DNA of 64,000 bases from Dyadobacter subterraneus (GTDB taxonomy: Bacteria > Bacteroidota > Bacteroidia > Cytophagales > Spirosomataceae), in NCBI RefSeq assembly GCF_015221875.1, contig NZ_JACYGY010000001.1:5310501-5374500 (forward strand). The letters are read 5' to 3'. The position numbers and the translations under genes are program-made. This document shows positions 25,704-34,761 of this stretch, one piece after another (within the stretch, counting starts at the first letter, position 1; every line of letters starts with the position of its first letter). The notes below the pieces were generated by a model. That model searched no databases. It was given only the letters and a program-made list of their open reading frames with translations, and was not told the DNA's origin.

Positions 25704-26144
25704 ATGATCAACGCAATATATACCGCAACTGCAACAGCAACCGGCGGAAGAAATGGAAAAGTAACTTCATCTGACGGAGTTTTGGACCTTGAAGTACGTA
25801 TCCCGAAAGAAATGGGCGGCGCGAATAATGATTATACCAATCCGGAACAATTGTTTGCAGCAGGTTATGCCGCTTGTTTTGATAGTGCGTTAAGCTTGAT
25901 CATTAAGAGAAATAAAGTGACAACCGGGATGACAACGGTTACAGCACATGTAGGAATCGGCAAAGATGAAGCGGAAGGTTTTGGACTTGTGGTTACCCTT
26001 GAAGCAAATATTCCTGGTGTTGAACAATCGGTTGCTGACGATCTGATTGCACAAGCACATCAGGTTTGTCCGTATTCTAATGCAACACGGGGCAATGTTG
26101 AAGTGACTTTAAAAACAACAACGAACGAATTGACAGCTCAATAG
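25704..26144 (+). CDS. ohr: Organic hydroperoxide resistance protein, Ohr/OsmC family
   Basis: Thiol peroxidase of 146 aa that reduces organic and fatty-acid hydroperoxides. The two catalytic cysteines are Cys58 (GYAACFDSAL) and Cys122 (VCPYSNATRGN), in the Ohr rather than OsmC context. I use the ATG at 25704; a TTG two codons earlier is less likely. It is co-transcribed with ohrR (29 bp gap) and ends at a bidirectional terminator, so control by the palindromic operator should cover both genes. Confidence 0.93.
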   Translation: MINAIYTATATATGGRNGKVTSSDGVLDLEVRIPKEMGGANNDYTNPEQLFAAGYAACFDSALSLIIKRNKVTTGMTTVTAHVGIGKDEAEGFGLVVTLEANIPGVEQSVADDLIAQAHQVCPYSNATRGNVEVTLKTTTNELTAQ

Positions 26145-26164
26145 AAATATAAATTTTGTTGTAA

Positions 26165-26206
26165 CAAAAAACCCGCTTGCGCTCTGCAAACGGGTTTTTT
26201 GTTGCG
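26165..26206. terminator. Bidirectional terminator between ohr and GNAT genes
   Basis: CAAAAAACCCG (26165-26175) pairs with CGGGTTTTTTG (26191-26201), with inner TTGC/GCAA pairs. T-runs on both strands suit the convergent genes. Confidence 0.85.
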
Positions 26207-26220
26207 TTTTAATTTTATAT

Positions 26221-26772
26221 TTATTTTTTTTGAATCAATGAATAAACTTCCACATCCAGAAATTTACCTTCAAAATAAGTATACTCTTTAAAATAAGCCT
26301 CCTTTACAAATCCATGCTTTATTACCAGATTAGAAGAAGATTTATTATCGGGGTGAATGAATGCTTCTATACTGTGAAAACGTAATTCTTCAAACCCGAA
26401 TTTCAGCACTTTTTCCAAAGCTTCGTTCATATACCCTTTGTACCAATAATCCGGATCAAGGGAATAACCAACTTCTCCTCTGTAATTGTCCTTATTAATT
26501 CTTGGATAACCTACTGTCCCGATCATCTGACCCGAATCTTTCAGCGTAATTGCCCAGGAAATACTGATTCTTTGTTCATACAAATACTGATAATTCTTAA
26601 CCAGATCTTCTGCCTGTATTTTCAAATAAAGCAACGGTCTTGCAATGTACTGCATGACTTCTTTTTTGCTTCGCTGCTGAAAAATATCTGCTACAAAATC
26701 CATTGAAATCGCTTTCAATACTAGCCGTTCTGTTTCAAGAACGGGGAAGGTTTCGAAATTAAATGTGAGCAT
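26221..26772 (-). CDS. GNAT N-acetyltransferase, RimJ/RimL type
   Basis: Acetyl-CoA-dependent acetyltransferase of 183 aa. The N-terminal ETERLVLKAISMDF and central WAITLKDSGQMIGTVGYPRI, GEVGYSLDPDYWYKGYMNEAL and IEAFIHPDNKSSSNLVIKHGF are the standard blocks of the RimJ/RimL-like subgroup, which acetylates protein N-termini, small amines or antibiotics. The substrate cannot be predicted. It lies 24 bp downstream of another GNAT gene, so the two may form an operon. Confidence 0.85.
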   Translation of the reverse strand: MLTFNFETFPVLETERLVLKAISMDFVADIFQQRSKKEVMQYIARPLLYLKIQAEDLVKNYQYLYEQRISISWAITLKDSGQMIGTVGYPRINKDNYRGEVGYSLDPDYWYKGYMNEALEKVLKFGFEELRFHSIEAFIHPDNKSSSNLVIKHGFVKEAYFKEYTYFEGKFLDVEVYSLIQKK

Positions 26773-26796
26773 GGAAAGTTACCAGTTCATGTAAAT

Positions 26797-27279
26797 TTAT
26801 AGTTTAAGATACATAATAAATGCGTCAACATAACCAAGTGTCAGGTGATTAAAACCGTCAGGGATTGTCCCAATGATAGTAAAACCGAATTTTTGCCAAA
26901 GTTTAACGGCTACTTTATTTGTACTTACCACCAGATTAAACTGCATCGCCATAAAACCAAATTTCCTCGCTTCCATCAATGAATGTTCACAAAGCAAATT
27001 TCCAATTCCCCTGCCCTGCGCTTTCGGATGTACCATGTAGGACGCATTCGCAATATGCGATCCCAAATCAATCTGATTCGGTTTGATAATATAAGTCCCC
27101 AGAATTTCTCCGTTTTCTTCCAAAACATATGTATCCATGTAAGGCGAAAACCAGTGTTTGTCCAGATCTTCCTTCGCCGTATCCGGTGCAAAGACATACG
27201 TATCACCCGTCTGAATTACCGCTGTAAATATTTCCCACACCTCATGACGGTCCTGATCAATTGCCTTTCTGATATTCAT
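26797..27279 (-). CDS. GNAT N-acetyltransferase
   Basis: Single GNAT domain of 160 aa. The acetyl-CoA-binding motif is visible as YMVHPKAQGRGIGNLLCEHSL, with motif D/C FGFMAMQFNLVVSTNKVAVKLWQKFGF. The N-terminus NIRKAIDQDRHEVWEIF is also typical. The substrate is unknown; its closest type is the generic phosphinothricin-acetyltransferase-like class. First gene of a two-gene minus-strand unit, with a 311-bp spacer upstream shared with the divergent FUSC gene. Confidence 0.85.
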   Translation of the reverse strand: MNIRKAIDQDRHEVWEIFTAVIQTGDTYVFAPDTAKEDLDKHWFSPYMDTYVLEENGEILGTYIIKPNQIDLGSHIANASYMVHPKAQGRGIGNLLCEHSLMEARKFGFMAMQFNLVVSTNKVAVKLWQKFGFTIIGTIPDGFNHLTLGYVDAFIMYLKL

Positions 27280-27590
27280 AAAATCAATTCAATTAATGTT
27301 AAATGTAATGTAAGTTGACTTGCTTTCCGGTTAAAATAATCACGCCACAGGCTTATACGTAAAGATCAAGCCGGGTTTAAAATCATTTTATTTTATAGCA
27401 AAAACCGGGTCAGAGGATCAATATAGGAATAAAAACAAGTCCCCAACTACGCTTCGGATCCATTCTGCAAAATTTAACAAAGCCTGCGAAAAGTGAGCTT
27501 GTGCAGAATAAAATTTTGGCTCAGGTATCGTTTTTGTCAAACTTAAAGTTGATATTGGAAGTAAAGAATTAGCCACCGTTTATCTTTTGC
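27280..27590. other. Divergent intergenic region
   Basis: 311 bp between the GNAT and FUSC genes. It contains an 8-bp inverted repeat, ATTCTGCA (27462-27469) and TGCAGAAT (27502-27509). A TATCTTTTG near 27581-27589 resembles a -7 box but is too close to the ATG and has one extra base. I see no gene here. Confidence 0.4.
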
Positions 27591-29825
27591 ATGAATTACC
27601 TTGATGAGTTTAAGAAATTTATTTCCAGCCACTACCTCTCCACGGGCATCCGGCTCACGTTAGGAGCTGTTATTCCGTGCCTTATCTTTCATCATTACGG
27701 TATTCTGAACAACCTGATTGCGTTTCCCTTAGGTACTCTGTTGATTGGAACCACAGATAATCCAGGTCCGGTGCATCGTAGAAGAAATTCCCTGATGATC
27801 GCCATAGTGACGTGCTTTGTCGTCGCTTGCGTTACCGGATTTTCAAGACACATACATTTTGTTTCATTTATTGAGATCATACTTTTTGGTATGTTTTTCT
27901 CGCTGGTCGGTGTTTATGGAAACCGCGCCAATAGTATTGGTTTGATATCATTGCTCGTTTTTGTTTTCAATATTGATGATCACATCAGCCCGGAAATGGT
28001 GCTGCACAATGCGCTTGTTTTTTCTGCGGGTGGAATCTGGTACCTGATTTTATTTCTTGTTCTTCAAAAAATCCGTCCTTATAAACTGATCCAGCAATTA
28101 CTTGGAGAAAACTTTGTAGAGCTGGGAAAACTACTTTCAGTTAAGGCAGGTTATTATTTTGCCAAACCGGACTATGATGAATTGTTTAACCAAATGATCC
28201 ATCAACAGGTTATTCTACGCGAAAATCATGAAACGCTAAGAGAAATTCTTTTCAAAACACGTCAAATCGTATCAGAATCAACAAATACCAGCCGGATTTT
28301 GATGCTGATGTTTCTAGATAGTGTTGATTTAATGGAGCGGATTTTGAACTCCCAGCAAAATTATTCCAACCTGCACAGAGCTTTTGATGATACCAAAATC
28401 CTGCGACTTTTTGGTACTTACATCAGCTGGCTGGCGGCTGAACTTCTGCAAATCGGATTAGCTGTACAAGGTGGATTTCCCTCTAAACCAAAACATGATC
28501 TGGATGAGGCCTTCAATAAATGCCAGCTTGCGTTTGACAAAATCCGTGAACGAAGGATGACACATGATAATGTGGAAGATTTTATCATGTTACGCCAGAT
28601 TTTGAATAGTATCCAGGATATTACGGAGCGGATAAAGAAATTGCATCGGGCAACAGCTTACGATGTTGATCTTAGCAAAGATTACAAACCAAATCTTGAA
28701 ACAGACGATTTTATCACAAAACAGGAGTATTCTCCAAGAATTCTGTTAGATAATCTTTCCTTCAAATCAAGTCATTTCCGCCATGCATTCCGGGTTACGC
28801 TGGCTTTGATTATTGGATTTCTTGGCTCCTTGTTTTTTGATGTAGGGCATGGTTACTGGATTTTGCTGACCATTGTAACAATTATGAAACCGGCATTCAG
28901 CATTACACAGCAACGAAATATATACCGGATCGGCGGAACCGTTTTAGGCGCATTCATTGGATTTATGACGCTTTATCTGGTCAAGGATGATACGGTCATT
29001 TTTATTATTATGATGCTCGCCATGATCGGTGCATACAGTTTTTTGAAAATCAATTATTTCGTCGCCTCCACTGGAATTACACTTTACGTTTTGCTTTGGT
29101 TTAACTTTTTAAATCCACAGCATATTACAGCCGTTTTGCAGGATCGTGTGATTGATACCGTCATTGGATCCATTATCGCATATTTCGTTTCGTCATATGT
29201 ACTTCCGGTTTGGGAACATACGCAGATCAAGCAGTACATGAAAGAAGCTTTGGACGCAAACAGGAAGTATTTCGACAATGTTTCGACAATTTTTACAGGA
29301 GTTGCTTTAAATATTGGTGAATTAAAATTGCACCGAAAAGAGGCTATTATTGCGATGGCAAACCTGTCAGACAATTTCCAACGCATGCTTTCTGAACCCA
29401 AAAAACAACAGGTAAAAATGGAAGAGCATCACCAGTTTGTTGCTACAAGCCATATGCTAACTTCTTACATTGCTTCCCTATCAACTTATGCACAAACGGT
29501 TGGACAAAGTTATTTATCTGAAGAATTTAAACCGATGATCCGGCAGATTGACCGCCAGTTCGAAACGGCAATTAAAGTTATTGAAGGAGAACAAAATATA
29601 GGAACGGAAGTTATTAAAGAATCGCTTCCTCAAAACCAGAAATTAATCGAGCTTTTAACAATCCGGAAAAAAGAAATTAAGGAAATGGGAATTGAAAAAT
29701 CTGCTCAGTCGCCAGCCAGAAAAGCGCTATCTGATTTAAAAACCATCAATGGACTATTTGAGTTGATCAGTACGATTACCATTGACGAAATTAAAATCCT
29801 GAACAAGATTTCTGTTGAAGTCTGA
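27591..29825 (+). CDS. FUSC-family inner-membrane transporter-like protein (YccS/YhfK type)
   Basis: Protein of 744 aa with two membrane blocks, about residues 15-150 and 400-520, each of several hydrophobic helices, separated and followed by cytoplasmic helical domains. The second block (FRHAFRVTLALIIGFLGS ... GYWILLTIVTIMKPAFSITQQR) carries the FUSC signature, as in YccS/AaeB-type proteins that are thought to export aromatic acids or other small anions. The first block has a similar TDNPGPVHRRRNSL signature of the YccS N-terminal domain. Substrate unknown. Its stop codon TGA directly abuts the stop of the convergent MFS gene. Confidence 0.85.
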   Translation: MNYLDEFKKFISSHYLSTGIRLTLGAVIPCLIFHHYGILNNLIAFPLGTLLIGTTDNPGPVHRRRNSLMIAIVTCFVVACVTGFSRHIHFVSFIEIILFGMFFSLVGVYGNRANSIGLISLLVFVFNIDDHISPEMVLHNALVFSAGGIWYLILFLVLQKIRPYKLIQQLLGENFVELGKLLSVKAGYYFAKPDYDELFNQMIHQQVILRENHETLREILFKTRQIVSESTNTSRILMLMFLDSVDLMERILNSQQNYSNLHRAFDDTKILRLFGTYISWLAAELLQIGLAVQGGFPSKPKHDLDEAFNKCQLAFDKIRERRMTHDNVEDFIMLRQILNSIQDITERIKKLHRATAYDVDLSKDYKPNLETDDFITKQEYSPRILLDNLSFKSSHFRHAFRVTLALIIGFLGSLFFDVGHGYWILLTIVTIMKPAFSITQQRNIYRIGGTVLGAFIGFMTLYLVKDDTVIFIIMMLAMIGAYSFLKINYFVASTGITLYVLLWFNFLNPQHITAVLQDRVIDTVIGSIIAYFVSSYVLPVWEHTQIKQYMKEALDANRKYFDNVSTIFTGVALNIGELKLHRKEAIIAMANLSDNFQRMLSEPKKQQVKMEEHHQFVATSHMLTSYIASLSTYAQTVGQSYLSEEFKPMIRQIDRQFETAIKVIEGEQNIGTEVIKESLPQNQKLIELLTIRKKEIKEMGIEKSAQSPARKALSDLKTINGLFELISTITIDEIKILNKISVEV

Positions 29826-31004
29826 TCAGACTTCAACAGCTTGCAAACGAACTTCTTTATTTTGTTTCAAATGAAACATCAGCACAAAAGAAACCAGCAC
29901 TCCGCCAATGGCCAGACTTGCGCCTACCCATTCCGGTGAATTAAAACCTAAACCGGCCGCAATTGGCAAACCACCAAGATATGCTCCTAGGGCATTTCCA
30001 ATATTAAAACTCGCCTGACTGACAGAGGCCGCAAGCATTTCCGCTCCTTTCGCGGTATTAATCATCAGCATTTGCAAAGGCGAAAGCATGGCGAATGCAA
30101 TTGCGCCAGTGATAAATGTTGAAACAAGAGTCAATATCTGGTTGTGAGAAACAAAATATAATATCGTCAAAGATATCGCCATAGCGAGTAACAAGCCGGC
30201 AGAAGTATACAAAGGAGAATACCGATCCGCAAGCCGGCCACCAATAAAGTTACCAACGACCATACCCAATCCGGCTAAAACGAGAATATACATGATGGAA
30301 TCGTCACTGAAACCTGCCACTTCCGTTAACAACGGAGCGATGTAACTGTACCAGCAAAAGAATCCTCCTGTACCCACTGCGATAACCGCGACAATCAGCC
30401 ACGCGTCCAGACGCGTGAAAAATTTCAGCTCACTTAACAACCCTTTTGTATTTGTAACCGCAAGCGAAGGCATCCAGATTTTGATACTTGTGGTTGTCAG
30501 CAAACCGATTACACCCACAATCATAAACGTAATCCGCCAGCTGATATGATGACCGATAAATGTTCCCAGCGGCACGCCGATCAGATTTGCAATTGTTAAT
30601 CCTGCAAACATTAGGGAAACTGATCTGGCTTCTTTTCCCTGTTCTGCCAGTCGGCCGGCTACCACTGCACCAACACCAAAAAATGCTCCGTGTGGCATTC
30701 CGGAAAAGAAACGGGAAAGCAAAAGCATATAATAACTTGGGGCAAAAGCAGAAATTGTATTGAAGACAGTAAAAAGGATAATCAACAATAACAAAATTGT
30801 TTTCGGCGGTTTGCTACCTGTAAAACCAATCAATAACGGAGCCCCAACAACAACACCAAGGGCATAAGCCGATACCAAATGACCTGCTTCGGGAATTGTT
30901 ATTTCAAGTGATTTCGCGATATCCGGCAAAATTCCCATGATTACGAATTCTGTCATGCCAATTCCAAAACCACCGAGGGTAAGGGTTAATACGCTCTTTT
31001 TCAT
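29826..31004 (-). CDS. MFS drug/sugar efflux transporter (DHA1, AraJ-like)
   Basis: Major facilitator of 392 aa with twelve predicted membrane helices. The N-terminus GGFGIGMTEFVIMGILPDIA and the motif-A-like loop near LLIGFTGSKPPKT fit the DHA1 group of AraJ/YdhP-like exporters. The helix 4 loop RFFSGMPHGAFFGVGAVVAGRLA is also characteristic. The likely role is proton-driven efflux of sugars, purine ribosides or drugs; the substrate is not readable. It shares a palindromic TGATCA junction with the FUSC gene, stop against stop. Confidence 0.87.
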   Translation of the reverse strand: MKKSVLTLTLGGFGIGMTEFVIMGILPDIAKSLEITIPEAGHLVSAYALGVVVGAPLLIGFTGSKPPKTILLLLIILFTVFNTISAFAPSYYMLLLSRFFSGMPHGAFFGVGAVVAGRLAEQGKEARSVSLMFAGLTIANLIGVPLGTFIGHHISWRITFMIVGVIGLLTTTSIKIWMPSLAVTNTKGLLSELKFFTRLDAWLIVAVIAVGTGGFFCWYSYIAPLLTEVAGFSDDSIMYILVLAGLGMVVGNFIGGRLADRYSPLYTSAGLLLAMAISLTILYFVSHNQILTLVSTFITGAIAFAMLSPLQMLMINTAKGAEMLAASVSQASFNIGNALGAYLGGLPIAAGLGFNSPEWVGASLAIGGVLVSFVLMFHLKQNKEVRLQAVEV

Positions 31005-31437
31005 ATTTAATATTTTACAGCAAACATTTCAGATCGACATTTCTTTGTTTTGTTAAATTTCTATCACAAAACAGAGAATCAATATTTCATAATTTCAGGC
31101 GAGTATTTTAAACAAGCCAAAAATCTTCTTTTATACAGGAAAGGTAACGCCTATATTTCAAAATGTGTTCAAGACGAATTCAAGAGCCTTATTTGCAATA
31201 AAATTTTATTAAATCTTTCAAAGAATTTTTAAGACTAATCACATCTCATTTGTTTCATCAAGCGGAAACTGAAAAGTTATTCTGAGTTACATAATTTATG
31301 ACAACACCACAACAACTTGGAAAAATATAATTATATAACTTTAAAGCAATGATTATAACGTGAGATGATGTTCCAGAGTCAATTTATTTTACTTTTGGAA
31401 AAAAAATAAGTTTTATCAATAACCGAAATCAGTATTT
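31005..31437. other. AT-rich divergent intergenic region
   Basis: 433 bp between the MFS gene and ywbE, very AT-rich. A 60-codon TTG-started frame at 31050-31232 has no coding character. The only notable signal is a TACTTTTG box at 31390-31397. No RNA gene was recognised. Confidence 0.4.
31390..31397 (+). promoter_or_regulatory. Candidate -7 box (TACTTTTG) of ywbE
   Basis: Matches TAnnTTTG, 40 bp before the ywbE ATG. No TTG at the usual -33 spacing. Confidence 0.4.
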
Positions 31438-31638
31438 ATGAATGCATTATCAGGTACCGAGCGGAGCAATATAACACCGGGACTTGCAGTATCTATTGTT
31501 TTGAAACAGGATCAGCGCACCGGAAAATTAACCAAGGGAATTGTAAAAGACATTTTAACAAGCGCGCCAAAACATACGCATGGTATAAAAGTAAGACTGG
31601 CGACAGGTGAAGTTGGACGCGTAAAAATTATCGGATAG
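31438..31638 (+). CDS. ywbE: YwbE family protein (DUF2196)
   Basis: Small basic protein of 66 aa, the full length of the family. The conserved pattern is complete: P-G-L-x-V-x-I-V-L-K-Q-D-Q-R-T-G-K-L, then G-x-V-K-D-I-L-T and H-x-H-G-I-K-V-R-L. No enzymatic function is known for YwbE; its SH3-like small beta fold and positive charge suggest nucleic-acid or ribosome contact, which is only an inference. It precedes the EamA exporter by 15 bp and is probably co-transcribed with it. Confidence 0.88.
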   Translation: MNALSGTERSNITPGLAVSIVLKQDQRTGKLTKGIVKDILTSAPKHTHGIKVRLATGEVGRVKIIG

Positions 31639-31653
31639 TTTCAAAATTACAGC

Positions 31654-32514
31654 ATGCTCAATCCCCGGATCTGTCTTATTATCGGTGTTATTTCCATCAG
31701 TATTTTTCCGGTTCTGGTGAAATGGGCGCCGGTTTCGGGGTTAACTTCTGCATTTTACAGAATGTCGATTGCGGTAATCGTTTTATTGCCATATGTTTTA
31801 ATTAAAAATCAGCTCCAAAGACCTGACAGATCTTTATGGCTTCCAATCTTCATCTGCGGGATTTTATTTGGAAGTGATATCGCAATCTGGAATTTATCAA
31901 TCCATTATTCCAACGCGACGCAAGCAACATTACTTTCAAATTTGTCACCGGTTTGGGTTGGCATTGCTTCTGCACTTTTTTTGAATGACAAACCGGGAAA
32001 ACATTTCTGGATCGGAACCATTATGGCGCTTTCAGGCATGGTAATTCTGATGGGTTTCGACACGTTCACCCAAATGCGATTTGATAAGGGATTCCTGATG
32101 GCGCTAACTTCCGGACTTTTGTATGCCAGTTACATGATTACGAGCAAACGGGTTTTGAACCGGATGAAAATCGTCAGTTTTATGGTTTACAGTATGTCGG
32201 TTTCCAGTATTTATTTACTTATTATTTGTCTGGCAACTGGCCAGCAATTATGGAGTTTCACACCAACAATCTGGGCAGTTTTGAGTGTTCAGGGATTAAT
32301 CTGCCAATTACTTGGCTGGCTCACTATTAGTTATGCAGTACAAAAACTGGATGCGCAACGCGTTTCGTTAAGTTTATTAAGCCAATCCGTTGTAACAGGA
32401 TTAATGGCCTGGCTATTCATCAATGAAAAAGTTTCCTTCCAAATGATCATCGGCGGAATCATCATTCTCGCAGGAATTGGCATCACTTTCCTAAAAAAGA
32501 AAACCACATCCTGA
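31654..32514 (+). CDS. EamA/DMT-family transporter
   Basis: Inner-membrane protein of 286 aa with ten predicted helices in two EamA repeats, residues about 5-135 and 148-284. The first repeat has ALFLNDKPGKHFWIGTIMALSGMVILM and the second GLMAWLFINEKVSFQMIIGGIIILAGI, the repeated helix 4-5 signature (acidic residue, then G-x-x-[IL]-[IL]-x-G). Such proteins export amino acids, metabolites or nucleotides; the substrate is unknown. It follows ywbE by 15 bp. Confidence 0.88.
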   Translation: MLNPRICLIIGVISISIFPVLVKWAPVSGLTSAFYRMSIAVIVLLPYVLIKNQLQRPDRSLWLPIFICGILFGSDIAIWNLSIHYSNATQATLLSNLSPVWVGIASALFLNDKPGKHFWIGTIMALSGMVILMGFDTFTQMRFDKGFLMALTSGLLYASYMITSKRVLNRMKIVSFMVYSMSVSSIYLLIICLATGQQLWSFTPTIWAVLSVQGLICQLLGWLTISYAVQKLDAQRVSLSLLSQSVVTGLMAWLFINEKVSFQMIIGGIIILAGIGITFLKKKTTS

Positions 32515-32639
32515 TCAAAATCCATTGTGCCCATTGCGAAAACCGATCGCGTCTATTGCGGTTAAATAAAAGGCCAGCAAGTATATTCCAGAATAAGCGT
32601 CTTTAATACATTTATTCCTTAGAAATAATAAAGCGCCAA

Positions 32640-34754
32640 ATGAAAAGTAAGCCGTTAAGTTTTCTGATCTGTTTTCTTCTTTTCAATACACATGTTTTTG
32701 CACAAAAGACAGATACAACTTTCTGGTGGAAAAAGAATAATCTGCGTGTCATCCAGACTAATTTGCCAGCCTACGAAGCAGCAACGCTAAATCCTGATTC
32801 ATTACTACAAGATCTTGAAAATTTTTCTGCCAATACGCTCCTGATCAACGCAGGAGGCATTATGGCCTTCTACCCTACCGAACTCGATTTTCATTACCGA
32901 AATCCATTTCTGAAAAATAACAATATGCTGGCTGACATAGTCAGAAAATGTCATGAGAATGGCATCAAAGTTATCGTCCGTTTCGATTTCAGCAGGATAC
33001 ATGAAAGTATTTTCAAGACACATCCCGACTGGTGTTATATTTCTCCAAAAGGTGAAAGAATTATCAATACGGATATGTACGTCGTTTCCATTAATGCGCC
33101 TTATGTCCAGGAAAAAGCTTTCAAAATTATTGAAGAAGTTATTGACAAATTCCCGGTTGACGGCATTTTTCTGAATATGCCGGGTTATCAGGTCAACAAT
33201 CCGTACGAAGGAAAATATCATGGAATTGACCAGAACGAATATGACCAAAAACGTTTTGCTGAATATACAAATGGACAGGCATTACCAACTGAGGAAAACA
33301 AGGCGGATCCGTTATTTCAAAAATATCTGGAATTTAAAAAATTTACGGTTGAAGATTGGTCGCACCGACTTAATACCTTAGTAAAATCTAAAAATACCAA
33401 CATTGCTGTTTGTACATATTTTGACAAATATGTTGATATCATCCGGCATGAATCCCAGAGCAGTACCGTTTTACCTTACTGGCCTTACACGGCTTCTGAT
33501 AACGTTGGTAATGCTGTAAATTCTTATCCGGATCATATTATCAGCAACGCAAGTATTCAGCAGATTTCATTTCAATCACGATACAATGCCGTTGAGCCCG
33601 AAGAAGTGAGAATTCGTCTTTATGAAAATATTGCGAACGGTTCAGGTCTGGATATCAGCATGATGGGAGATATGCGTGGGTATGAAGATGAGCGAAATTA
33701 TGATGTGATCAAAACCGTTTATGCACATCATAAAAAACATGAACAGTACTTTGGAAAGTATAAGTCAGTTGCCAAAATCGCTGTGATTGCTCCGGGTTCC
33801 TGGCCTAGCGGACCAACCATGCAGGAATATCGCGGAATCGTTTTGATGCTGAAAGAGGCACACATTCCTTTTGATATCATTGAAGACGCACAAATTGAAA
33901 ATCTGGAAGCGAAAGTAAAAAAGTACAAACTGATCATTTTGCCTGAAATCACATATTTGAGCAAGAAATCGCTAGACATAATCAAAGAAGCATCAGCCAA
34001 CGGAACAAACCTGATCGCTACCAACAAAGCGTTTTTTGACACACCGGAAATATTAATAGATTTATTCGGCGCAAAAATTGTGACGCTTGATAATGATGGT
34101 GCGGGAAATTATCTCAATCCTGAAAACAAATCCATTTTCAAACATTTCACAAAACAGAAAATGGTGTTCTGGAAATTTAATCTGGGATTGTATGATTTCA
34201 AAAATGCAGATCAGACTTTACTTCCTGTTCTGGCAAAAGGAAGACCCGGTCCTCCGGAAATTATTGGCGGACATGACCCTATCGGTTCTTTTGCTTTGGG
34301 TATAAAAAATCATTCGAAAAGTAAAGCCGTTTTAATGCCGGTCAATATTGGCAGGTTATACTATATGCATGGTTATGAAGAACACAAGAATATTATGCTG
34401 GATGTAATCAACTATATTTATCCGGAAGCAGCACAAACAATACAAACTGATGCACCCGCACGTATTGAAACAATTCTTCAAAAATATAGTAAGAATACGC
34501 CGGGTGTTAATACACCAGGTAAGGAAAACGGAATGATTTTGCACCTGATCAATCTGACCGGATTTAGTGGGAATACGTATTTCCCTCCATTACCTGTTTA
34601 TCAAATTAAATTCAAAGTAAAATCAGATTTTAAACCTTCCAGGGTATTTTCAATGACAAGCGGGAAACCTGTTATTCATACCTGGAAAGATGGATTTCTG
34701 GAACTTAAAGTTGATAAACTTGAAGCTTTTGACGGTATTGTGATTGATAAATAA
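32640..34754 (+). CDS. Secreted glycosidase-like protein (GHL6 domain with beta-galactosidase trimerisation-like domain)
   Basis: Exported protein of 704 aa with a signal peptide (LICFLLFNTHVFA-Q). The N-terminal half, residues about 35-345, is a TIM-barrel of the GHL6 (hypothetical glycosyl hydrolase 6) type: NTLLINAGGIMAFYPTELDFHYRNP and GIKVIVRFDFSRIHESIF..HPDW are its signature strings. Residues about 365-600 look like a beta-galactosidase trimerisation-like domain (class I glutamine amidotransferase fold), and a beta-sandwich end follows. No catalytic carboxylates are established for this family, and no polysaccharide-utilisation SusC/SusD pair is adjacent. It likely acts on a glycan in the periplasm. 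It converges on the kinase gene with 7 bp between them. Confidence 0.72.
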   Translation: MKSKPLSFLICFLLFNTHVFAQKTDTTFWWKKNNLRVIQTNLPAYEAATLNPDSLLQDLENFSANTLLINAGGIMAFYPTELDFHYRNPFLKNNNMLADIVRKCHENGIKVIVRFDFSRIHESIFKTHPDWCYISPKGERIINTDMYVVSINAPYVQEKAFKIIEEVIDKFPVDGIFLNMPGYQVNNPYEGKYHGIDQNEYDQKRFAEYTNGQALPTEENKADPLFQKYLEFKKFTVEDWSHRLNTLVKSKNTNIAVCTYFDKYVDIIRHESQSSTVLPYWPYTASDNVGNAVNSYPDHIISNASIQQISFQSRYNAVEPEEVRIRLYENIANGSGLDISMMGDMRGYEDERNYDVIKTVYAHHKKHEQYFGKYKSVAKIAVIAPGSWPSGPTMQEYRGIVLMLKEAHIPFDIIEDAQIENLEAKVKKYKLIILPEITYLSKKSLDIIKEASANGTNLIATNKAFFDTPEILIDLFGAKIVTLDNDGAGNYLNPENKSIFKHFTKQKMVFWKFNLGLYDFKNADQTLLPVLAKGRPGPPEIIGGHDPIGSFALGIKNHSKSKAVLMPVNIGRLYYMHGYEEHKNIMLDVINYIYPEAAQTIQTDAPARIETILQKYSKNTPGVNTPGKENGMILHLINLTGFSGNTYFPPLPVYQIKFKVKSDFKPSRVFSMTSGKPVIHTWKDGFLELKVDKLEAFDGIVIDK

Positions 34755-34761
34755 GTCATAT

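Noticed and set aside
31050..31232. 60-codon ORF in the AT-rich spacer before ywbE
   Set aside because: TTG start, low-complexity Lys/Asn/Leu composition and no promoter or homologous look.
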